Positions 50,898 to 57,336 of a stretch of DNA of 57,336 nucleotides are shown piece after piece (position 1 is the stretch's first letter; every line of letters starts with the position of its first letter). Below the pieces are notes generated by a model. The model searched no databases. It was not told the DNA's origin and was given only the letters and a program-made list of their open reading frames with translations. Source of the stretch: Paraburkholderia ginsengisoli NBRC 100965. Its GTDB lineage: Bacteria > Pseudomonadota > Gammaproteobacteria > Burkholderiales > Burkholderiaceae. The DNA lies in the NCBI RefSeq assembly GCF_000739735.1, contig NZ_BBJF01000026.1:1-57336 (forward strand), given 5' to 3'. A program made the translations under genes and the position numbers.

Positions 50898-52433
50898 TTA
50901 GTGCGCCTGCAATTCTCCGGCGAGCGCCCGTAGTTTCTGCTTGAGCAGCTTGCCGCTCGCGGTGGTCGGAATCGCATCGATGCGGACGATGCGCGCGGGC
51001 CGCTTGTATGCGGATAGCCGGTCGGCCAGGTAGTCCTGCAGTTCTTCGACGTCGAACTCGGCGTCTTCCTTCAGTTCTACGAACGCAATCACTTCCTCAT
51101 TGCCGTCGCTGGTCGCACGGCCCACGACGGCCGATTGCCTGATCGACTCGTGTGTGTTGATGACCGACTCGACTTCGATCGGATAGACGTTGAAGCCGGA
51201 GCGAATGATCAGGTCCTTGGTGCGGCCGACGATGAATAGCGCGCCGTCGTCGCCGAGGCGGCCGATGTCGCCGGTGTTCAGCCAGCCGCCGGGGCGCAAG
51301 GCCTCAGCGGTTTGCTCCGGCGCGCGGTAGTAGCCGCGCATGACGCCGGGGCCGCGCACCCACAACTCACCCGGTGTGCCGCGCTCGACGTCGTTGTGCT
51401 CGGCATCGACGATGCGCAGTTCCGCACCCTCGACGATCTCGCCCGACGAGCAATCCTGGCGCGGCCGCTCCATACGCGTGATGAACAGCGAGCCCGCGTA
51501 TTCGGTCATCCCGTAGCCGTGATGCAGCGGCTGACCGAACAGCGCCTCGACATCCTTCTTCAAGGTCGGGTCGAGCGGACCACCGCCGGTGTACAGATAG
51601 CGCAGCTTCGACGTGAAGCGCAAACCGCCCTGCTCGCGCACTTGCGCGACGATGCGCGTGAACATGGTGGGCACGCCTTGCAGGATCGAGATTTCGTCGG
51701 CGGCGAGCGCGGCGAGTACTTCTTCCGCGCTGAAGCGCGCGGCGAGCAACAGGCTCGCGCCGGCCTGGAAAGTCGCCAGCAGCAATGTGGCGAGGCCGAA
51801 GATGTGCGACATCGGCATGACCGCGTACGCGCAATCGGCGGGCGTCATGTTGCGCGAACTCGCCGAGACGCGTGCGAAATGCAGCAAGCCGCGATGCGTG
51901 GCCATCACGCCCTTCGGCTTACCGGTCGTGCCCGACGTGTAGATCAACAACGCCACCTCACGCGCCAGTGCTTCCGGCTCAGGTATCGCCGTGGCGTCAT
52001 GCGCGCCGAGCATCAATGGCCCCAGCCCTTCCGGTGCGATTTCGCGGGCGCGATAGCGCACACCGTGACGTACCGCATCGGGTGAAGCCGAGTGCGTGAA
52101 GATCATCAGACGCGGCGTGCAGTGTTCGCGGATCGCCTCGATCTCGCGCTCGGACAGGCGCGCGTTGACGATCGCAGGCCACGCGCCCAGCTCCGACAGC
52201 GCGAACAGCAGCGTGATAACCGCCGTGCAGTTTTCCGCGACGATCATCACACGGTCGCCGCTGTCGACGCCCTGCTCGCGCAGGAATCGCGATGCCGCTT
52301 CGACGTTCTGCCACAGACGTCCAAAGCTCAACTGCGCGCCCTCTTCACGGATCGCAATTGCGTCGGGCGTGGCCGCCGCCCAGTGACGCGCAATGTCGCT
52401 GATCTTGTGCGGCTCCGGTCCAGCCAATGTCAT
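50898..52433 (-). CDS. AMP-forming acyl-CoA ligase
   Basis: A 511-residue ANL-superfamily ligase. P-loop LLIYTSGTTGKPKGVM (near residue 163), second core motif HHGYGMTEYAG, GWLNTGDIGRLGDDG, the hinge GRTKDLIIRSGFNVYPIEVE and the C-terminal lysine motif TTASGKLLKQKL are all present. It activates an acid to its CoA ester. It is the first gene of the minus-strand transport block, 112 bp upstream of the second binding protein, so it may act on the imported substrate. ATG 52433 follows AGGGAC. The 236 bp upstream hold no gene. Confidence 0.9.
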   Translation of the reverse strand: MTLAGPEPHKISDIARHWAAATPDAIAIREEGAQLSFGRLWQNVEAASRFLREQGVDSGDRVMIVAENCTAVITLLFALSELGAWPAIVNARLSEREIEAIREHCTPRLMIFTHSASPDAVRHGVRYRAREIAPEGLGPLMLGAHDATAIPEPEALAREVALLIYTSGTTGKPKGVMATHRGLLHFARVSASSRNMTPADCAYAVMPMSHIFGLATLLLATFQAGASLLLAARFSAEEVLAALAADEISILQGVPTMFTRIVAQVREQGGLRFTSKLRYLYTGGGPLDPTLKKDVEALFGQPLHHGYGMTEYAGSLFITRMERPRQDCSSGEIVEGAELRIVDAEHNDVERGTPGELWVRGPGVMRGYYRAPEQTAEALRPGGWLNTGDIGRLGDDGALFIVGRTKDLIIRSGFNVYPIEVESVINTHESIRQSAVVGRATSDGNEEVIAFVELKEDAEFDVEELQDYLADRLSAYKRPARIVRIDAIPTTASGKLLKQKLRALAGELQAH

Positions 52434-52669
52434 GGTCCCTATCCCCTGTGCTGCGCGACGCGTGAATGCGCCGCTCGACTGGATGCCAGTGTGTTCGAGC
52501 CGCGCGGCGCTCACAATTTGTTTTCAGCGAAGTGGGGATTCGGCGTGGCTTAACCTGGTAGTTTTACTGACCTGCGTTCGGGGGGTTAAAGGGTGTGGGG
52601 AAAAGCGGTGAAGGTGTTCCGTTGACGTCAGGTCGCCGTCGATGCGCTCTCGTCATCGACCACCGCGGC

Positions 52670-54262
52670 TCATTTAAGCCCAAGCCGCCTGGCCAGACGA
52701 TTCAGATTCGCCCGGTCGAGCCCGAGTTCACGCGCAACCGCCGCCCAATTCTGCTTGTTGCGTGCGAGCGCGTCGAGCACGACGGAACGCTCGAACTCCG
52801 TCACTGCGCTGCGAAAATCCTTCGGCTCGCTCGTCTGCGTGTCGGCGGATGCCTGACTCTTTTCTTCGCCCGGCGTGTCGGACAGCGCAAAGTCCGCCGC
52901 GCTCAGCGTGAGAATACGGCGATGCTCACGATTCGCTGCGAGCGCCTTGAGCGCACTGCGGCCAATCAGATGCTCGAGTTCGCGCACATTGCCCGGCCAC
53001 GGATAGCGCAATAACGCGGCCTGCGCGTCCGCCGCGAGCCGCAGACTCAGCAGACCCAGCCGCGAGCGATTCTCTTCGAGGAAAAAGCCCGCCAGCAGCA
53101 GCACGTCGCGGCCTCGTTCGCGCAGGGGAGGCACGCGCAACGGATAGACACTCAGACGATGATAGAAGTCCGCGCGAAACCGGCCCGCTCGCACCTCTTC
53201 CGCGAGATCGCGATTCGTCGCCGTGATCAGCCGCACGTCGACTTTATGTTCGTGGTCCGAACCAATTCGCTGCAACTGGCCGTTCTGAAGCACTCGCAAG
53301 AGTTTTGCCTGCACGGTTAGCGGCAGCTCTCCCACTTCGTCGAGGAAAATCGTACCGCCGTCAGCGAGTTCGAATTTGCCGCGCCGATCCGACGACGCGC
53401 CCGAGAACGCGCCGCGCACGTGCCCGAACAGTTCACTTTCGACCAGCGTGTCCGGCAACGCCGCGCAGTTCAGGCTCACTAGCGGCTTATTCGCCCGCGG
53501 CGACAACGCATGAATCGCATTCGCCACCAGTTCCTTGCCGACGCCGGTCTCGCCGGTGATCAGCACGGTCAGATCGCTCGCGGCGACGACCTCGATCTCC
53601 TTGATCATGTGGAAATGCGCGTCGCTGCTGCCGATCATCTCACGCCGGCTCTGACTGCTCGCCTGCCGGTACGCTTCGGCGCGAAGACGCGCCTCTTCTC
53701 CGCTGCGAGCCAGTGTGTCGATTCGCTCGACGACACTCACCGTCGCGGCGGCAAGCCCGAGGAACGCCCGCAGCGAGGCCATGTCGATCGCGTCGAAGCG
53801 CGCCGGGTCCAATGCGTCGAGTGTGAGCAGGCCCCACGGCCGGCCGCGAATAAAGAGCGGACAACCAAGGCAGTCATGGACTTCGAGGTGCCCGGCCATG
53901 CCTTGCACGAGGCCGTCATAAGGGTCGGGCAATTCGGAGTCGGCCGCGAAGCGGGTCGGCTCGGGCCGTGACAGCAGTTGCTCGAAGCGCGGATGTTCGC
54001 TGATCCGAAAGCGTCGCCCCAACGTATCGCTACTCAAACCGTCGATCGCGAGCGGCACCAGCGTGTCGCCTTCGATGCGCAACAGAGCGGCAGCGTCGCC
54101 CGGAAACAGCGTGCGCAGACTGCTGAGCAGGCGGCGATAACGCTCACGGTCGGAGAGTTCGCGCGACAGATCGAGGATCAGCGGCGTCAGGGCGTCGAGT
54201 AGCGCTTTCGCAGTCAGATTGACTCCTTCAGGAGTCTTTTTGACCAGGGTCGAATCGACCAT
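52670..54262 (-). CDS. norR: Nitric oxide-responsive sigma-54 activator NorR
   Basis: A 530-residue enhancer-binding protein that switches on NO-detoxification genes. The GAF domain (about 25-180) retains the iron-site pattern of NorR, with FAADSELPDPYDGL (about 105-118), H129 and C131 (EVHDCLGCPL) and D149 (LTLDA). The AAA+ domain has Walker A GETGVGKE (237-244) and Walker B GTIFLDEVGELP. The sigma-54 contact loop reads GAFSGA (284-289) instead of the usual GAFTGA. The C-terminal HTH is WAAVARELGLDRANLNRLARRLGLK. The start at ATG 54262 is uncertain: the extra ~18 N-terminal residues overlap the operators, and a CTG at 54215, five nt after AAGGAG, is an alternative. Confidence 0.92.
   Translation of the reverse strand: MVDSTLVKKTPEGVNLTAKALLDALTPLILDLSRELSDRERYRRLLSSLRTLFPGDAAALLRIEGDTLVPLAIDGLSSDTLGRRFRISEHPRFEQLLSRPEPTRFAADSELPDPYDGLVQGMAGHLEVHDCLGCPLFIRGRPWGLLTLDALDPARFDAIDMASLRAFLGLAAATVSVVERIDTLARSGEEARLRAEAYRQASSQSRREMIGSSDAHFHMIKEIEVVAASDLTVLITGETGVGKELVANAIHALSPRANKPLVSLNCAALPDTLVESELFGHVRGAFSGASSDRRGKFELADGGTIFLDEVGELPLTVQAKLLRVLQNGQLQRIGSDHEHKVDVRLITATNRDLAEEVRAGRFRADFYHRLSVYPLRVPPLRERGRDVLLLAGFFLEENRSRLGLLSLRLAADAQAALLRYPWPGNVRELEHLIGRSALKALAANREHRRILTLSAADFALSDTPGEEKSQASADTQTSEPKDFRSAVTEFERSVVLDALARNKQNWAAVARELGLDRANLNRLARRLGLK
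54233..54260. promoter_or_regulatory. NorR operators (two GT-N7-AC boxes)
   Basis: GGT-CGAATCG-ACC at 54248-54260 is an exact GGT-N7-ACC, the NorR site reported for Ralstonia eutropha. A second, AGT-N7-ACC, lies at 54233-54245, with starts 15 bp apart. They are 42 and 57 bp upstream of the sigma-54-like element for hmp, a usual enhancer distance. They overlap the annotated start of norR, so NorR binding may also repress its own gene. Confidence 0.7.
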
Positions 54263-54301
54263 ATTCGTATCCAGATCTTTGATTTGACTGCATTTTATAC
54301 C

Positions 54302-54316
54302 TGGCACAGAACATGG
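54302..54316 (+). promoter_or_regulatory. Sigma-54-like promoter for hmp
   Basis: TGGCAC at 54302-54307 is a perfect -24 element. After 5 bp, ATGG stands where TTGC (-12) is expected, so the -12 box is poor, with only one G conserved at its core. It lies about 57 bp before the hmp start codon, downstream of the NorR boxes. Confidence 0.55.
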
Positions 54317-54372
54317 ATAGTAAGTCCCGTCTTGAGCAGGCCAGTTCAATCACTCATCACCAAAGGACTTCT

Positions 54373-55554
54373 ATGCTTTCCGCCGACCACCGCGCCATTG
54401 TCAAAGCAACCGTTCCTCTTCTCGAAAGCGGAGGCGAGGCACTGACCACGCACTTCTACAACATCATGCTGGACGAACATCCGGAAGTGCGCCCGCTGTT
54501 CAATCAGGCCAATCAGGCAAGCGGCGCGCAGCCTCGCGCGTTGGCCAACGGCGTGCTGATGTACGCACATCATATCGATCAACTCGATCAACTGGGTGGC
54601 CTGGTCTCGCAGATCATCAACAAGCACGCGTCGCTGAATATTCTGCCGGAGCACTATCCGATTGTCGGGCAGTGTCTGCTGCGCTCCATCCGCGAAGTAC
54701 TCGGTGAAGCAATCGCCACCGACGCGGTTATCGAAGCATGGGGCGCGGCCTATCAGCAACTCGCCGATCTGCTGATCGGGCTCGAAGAACAGATCTACGC
54801 CGGACGCGAAGCGGCGCCGGGTGGATGGCGCGGCACGCGTCTGTTCCGGGTCGCGCGCAAAGTGCGTGAGAGCGATGAGATCACGTCGTTCTATCTGCGT
54901 CCTGACGACGGCGGCGAGTTGCTCGCGTTTCATCCTGGGCAGTACATCGGTGTGCGACTGGTAATTGATGGAGAAGAAGTGCGCCGCAATTATTCGCTCT
55001 CCGCAAGGGCGAATGGGCGGGAGTACCGCATTAGCGTGAAGCGCGAACCGAATGGCAAGGTGTCGAACTATCTGCATACGCGCATCGACGAGAATGACGC
55101 GGTGGAACTGTTCGCGCCGGCCGGCGACTTCAGGCTCGAACATACCGACAAGCCGCTGGTGCTGATCAGCGGCGGCGTCGGCATCACGCCGACGCTGGCA
55201 ATGCTGCAAGCCGCGCTGGACACCGATCGTCCGGTGCACTTCATCCATTCTGCGCGTCATGGCGGTGTTCATGCGTTCCGCGACGCAATTGAAGCAATGG
55301 CCGCGCGCTATCCGCAACTGAAGCGCTTCTATTGCTACGAGCAACGTCGGGCGGGCGATGCCGACGCGCACGGCATCGGCTATCTCGACGAGACTCGACT
55401 TGCCGAATGGCTGCCGGTAACGCGGGATGTCGACGTCTATTTCCTCGGGCCGACAGCGTTCATGAAGGCCGTGAAGAAGCATCTCAAGGCGATCGGCGTG
55501 CCGGAGTCGCAAAGCCGTTATGAGTTCTTTGGGCCGGCTTCCGCGCTTGAATAA
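54373..55554 (+). CDS. hmp: Flavohaemoglobin, nitric oxide dioxygenase
   Basis: A 393-residue protein that converts NO and O2 to nitrate using NAD(P)H. The globin part (1-140) has the key residues of Hmp: Y29 (HFYN), Q53 (GAQPRA) and proximal H85 (NKHASLN). The FAD domain contains RRNYSLSA and the NAD domain contains LISGGVGITPTLAMLQ, with YFLGPTAFMKAV near the end. The ATG at 54373 has AAAGGA 6 nt upstream; codons before it in the same frame run through the promoter. It is divergent from norR, and the operator layout shows NorR/sigma-54 control. 55555-55845 shows no gene. Confidence 0.95.
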   Translation: MLSADHRAIVKATVPLLESGGEALTTHFYNIMLDEHPEVRPLFNQANQASGAQPRALANGVLMYAHHIDQLDQLGGLVSQIINKHASLNILPEHYPIVGQCLLRSIREVLGEAIATDAVIEAWGAAYQQLADLLIGLEEQIYAGREAAPGGWRGTRLFRVARKVRESDEITSFYLRPDDGGELLAFHPGQYIGVRLVIDGEEVRRNYSLSARANGREYRISVKREPNGKVSNYLHTRIDENDAVELFAPAGDFRLEHTDKPLVLISGGVGITPTLAMLQAALDTDRPVHFIHSARHGGVHAFRDAIEAMAARYPQLKRFYCYEQRRAGDADAHGIGYLDETRLAEWLPVTRDVDVYFLGPTAFMKAVKKHLKAIGVPESQSRYEFFGPASALE

Positions 55555-55845
55555 GACTGTTGGTAATTAGGTGCGTTTAGTGGTCGGGACGGGGTGGCTT
55601 CCGGAATCGAGTTCCAGCGGAATACGCGTGAAGTCGTGGTAGAAACGCGGTCCGCAAGATAAAGCGATTTCCTGTTCCGGCGGACATGGGGCGCCGTTGG
55701 CATTAACCTGCCGGCGGCGTGTTCGTTAGCGGAGTTATTCGTTGCTCTACGCAGCATGTGCGTCTGCATCGAGCTTCCGATTGCCGCTTCCTACGCTGGC
55801 TCCGTGCCGGATCGCCTGAATTGACTGTCCCAACGACCCGCGCTT

Positions 55846-56883
55846 CTACCGTTCCTTGCGTCGGCGAAATGCCCACCATCCGGCTAGCCCCGTGAAGCCG
55901 GCCACCAGCAGCACCATCACCCAGAAGCCGTGACGATTTTCGGCGAGCGGAATGCCGCCCACGTTCATGCCGAAGAAGCCCGCAACGATATTGATCGGCA
56001 TCGCCAGCACCGTCACCAAGGTCAGCGTGAACAGCGTACGGTTGTTCTGCTCCTCCAGGCGGGAGATGATTTCCTCCTGCAATAGCCTGACGCGTTCGAT
56101 CAATCCGGCCACATCGGAGAGAACAACGGAGAACTCTTCCGTCGATTCACGCAGATCCTGGACATCTTCCTGTTGAAGCCAACGCGGCGGCCTTGCCAGC
56201 AAACGGAAGATTGCGCCAGGCTCCGGCGCGAGCATGCGCTGCAACCGCGTCAGCATACGACGCATTGCGCCGAGGTCGAGCCGGTTCTGTGTCGGCCGTT
56301 GCGAAAGGAACCGGTCCTCGATCCGGTCGACATCGGCGCTGGTGCGCCGAACGATCTGCACCAGCAAGTCAGCCTGGTCACGCATCAGGTGGACGAGTAA
56401 TTCCGCAGGTGACCTGAATATTTCTCCTTCTCTGACCGATGCACGCAGGCGGTCCACTGAACGTAGCGGCTTGAGGCGCGCAGTGACAATGATTCGCTGA
56501 TTCGCGTAGATCCATAACGTTGCGATCTCGGAGGGGATGAACTCGAGATTGAACATGACGTCATTAACGACCGCGCGTAGGGCGCCGTCCGCATGTTCGA
56601 TACGCGTCGAGTGAGAACCCTCGCGCAACGCATCGAAGAACGCCTCGGGCAAATCGAGTTGCGCTCTCATCCAGCGTTCGCTTGCGCTATGCGCCAGATT
56701 GAAATGCAGCCAGAGAAACTCGCTCGCCTCGGTCGCGTCATCGCGCGCTTCCTGTTCACGCAGCCATTCGACGACCTGGTCCGCGTCTATCAGCTGCTCC
56801 GCGCGGGTCGAAGAAAAGCGGAAGCCGCACACCATGCCGGACGAATCGGCACCGTAGGTTTGCAATAGCAGATCAGATTTCAT
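55846..56883 (-). CDS. zntB: ZntB/CorA-family metal ion transporter
   Basis: A 345-residue protein with a long cytoplasmic N-terminal domain (to about 280) rich in charged helices (RLQRMLAPEPGAIFRLL; VRLLQEEIISRLEEQNNRTLFTLTLVTVLAMP). Two C-terminal membrane helices follow, separated by the pore-loop motif GFFGMNVGGIPL. GMNVGGIP is the ZntB form of the CorA GMN signature. It probably moves zinc across the inner membrane; direction is debated in the family. ATG at 56883 with no strong ribosome-binding site. The last 453 bases of the window hold no gene I can support; a 116-codon minus-strand frame at 56976-57326 lacks any protein-like features. Confidence 0.9.
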   Translation of the reverse strand: MKSDLLLQTYGADSSGMVCGFRFSSTRAEQLIDADQVVEWLREQEARDDATEASEFLWLHFNLAHSASERWMRAQLDLPEAFFDALREGSHSTRIEHADGALRAVVNDVMFNLEFIPSEIATLWIYANQRIIVTARLKPLRSVDRLRASVREGEIFRSPAELLVHLMRDQADLLVQIVRRTSADVDRIEDRFLSQRPTQNRLDLGAMRRMLTRLQRMLAPEPGAIFRLLARPPRWLQQEDVQDLRESTEEFSVVLSDVAGLIERVRLLQEEIISRLEEQNNRTLFTLTLVTVLAMPINIVAGFFGMNVGGIPLAENRHGFWVMVLLVAGFTGLAGWWAFRRRKER

Positions 56884-57336
56884 AGGTCGTTCAGCATTTG
56901 CTTCCCGTGTCGGACCGGCACCCGGTCATTACCGGCTGAGATTGAATCCCGACGAACGCGCCACGATTCCAGGTTTCAGTGCCGCGCGGATCGAATTGGA
57001 ACGAAATGCCTGAGCATATCGCGGCCGGTCGAAAGAAGGTTAACCCGATAGTTTTCGTGTTTATTAATCAGGGGCTTACGTTCAGGCGATTGAAACGGGA
57101 TGGTCACAGGAACGTCATATGGGGACTTTTGGCGCGGCGTTATCGAAAGTCTCACAGTTGCGAATGCCGCTTGGCGGCAACTGCTTGAGTGACTCGATTT
57201 GCGCGAGTTGACGCCTCGATACGCCGGCCAGGCGATGTGCAGATGATAGAGAGGTGGGTGAGGATTTGTGACTGTGGCTGCATTGTCTGCGTCTCCTGCC
57301 ACACGAAACGTGAGTCGAGATTGCATGCCTGCGCCG

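Noticed and set aside
54221..54241. Hairpin GACTCC/GGAGTC followed by five T, looking like a terminator upstream of hmp
   Set aside because: It lies within the 5' coding part of norR and upstream of the hmp promoter, so it would end no plausible transcript; one arm is the AAGGAG that may be a ribosome-binding site.
54346..55512. 388-codon minus-strand frame over hmp
   Set aside because: Antisense shadow; hmp has conserved haem, FAD and NAD residues.
56976..57326. 116-codon minus-strand frame at the window end
   Set aside because: No ribosome-binding site, no hydrophobic or domain pattern, and composition like non-coding DNA.
1..57336. CRISPR arrays, tRNA, rRNA or complete insertion sequences
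   Set aside because: Looked for regularly spaced repeats, cloverleaf-type sequences and transposase genes; only the IS3 OrfA fragment was found.

Overview
The window looks like a chromosomal segment of a Burkholderiales bacterium, most likely Paraburkholderia or a close relative. I infer this from the high GC content, the codon bias, RpoD with a long acidic insert, SAM methyltransferase and histidine kinase genes of the Ralstonia/Cupriavidus phc type, and a dense set of acyl-CoA catabolic genes with LysR regulators. No rRNA, tRNA or CRISPR array was recognised.

Layout. (1) 1-10.7 kb is a mixed region: rpoD, a frameshifted small membrane-protein gene, a PRC-barrel protein, a decayed M48 peptidase, small secreted proteins, a sugar-acid dehydratase with a DapA-family partner, and a divergent formaldehyde-activating-enzyme paralogue. 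(2) 10.7-18.7 kb looks like an insertion-prone block: a periplasmic protein, a SetA-type MFS exporter, an IS3-family OrfA remnant, then a phcB-phcS-phcR-phcQ-like quorum-sensing operon. Its PhcR is cut down to a receiver domain, with the end of a kinase domain left downstream as a broken fragment. (3) 18.7-26 kb carries, on the minus strand, a LysR regulator, an ALDH7/AmaB-type dehydrogenase, an FAD oxidoreductase and an aminotransferase, which fits lysine/pipecolate/2-aminoadipate breakdown. Divergent etfBA encodes an electron-transfer flavoprotein. (4) 26.4-28.4 kb has an orphan CheY-like receiver and an MFS transporter.

(5) 28.6-43.9 kb is the centrepiece: thirteen tightly packed minus-strand genes (SDR, CoA transferase, thiolase, PaaK-type ligase, LplA-like protein, enoyl-CoA hydratase, MaoC hydratase, citrate-synthase-fold lyase-like protein, a second hotdog dehydratase, acyl-CoA dehydrogenase, CaiB-type CoA transferase, MmgE/PrpD protein, CitE-type lyase). 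They end at a very strong hairpin and start opposite a divergent LysR gene that is a paralogue of the LysR in region 3. (6) 43.9-52.4 kb is a companion uptake and activation block: LivFGMH, two tandem paralogous binding proteins, an acyl-CoA dehydrogenase and an AMP-forming CoA ligase. Regions 5 and 6 together read as import, CoA activation, beta-oxidation-like processing and C-C cleavage of an organic acid whose identity I cannot fix from sequence. ETF from region 3 is a plausible electron acceptor for the dehydrogenases.

(7) 52.7-57.3 kb holds norR divergent from hmp (flavohaemoglobin), with GGT-N7-ACC operators and a sigma-54-like promoter between them, and a ZntB/CorA-type transporter.

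Several genes in the first 18 kb carry single-base frameshifts. These may be true decay or assembly errors; the raw sequence cannot separate the two. Names of families and residues are from memory of those families; no database search was run.
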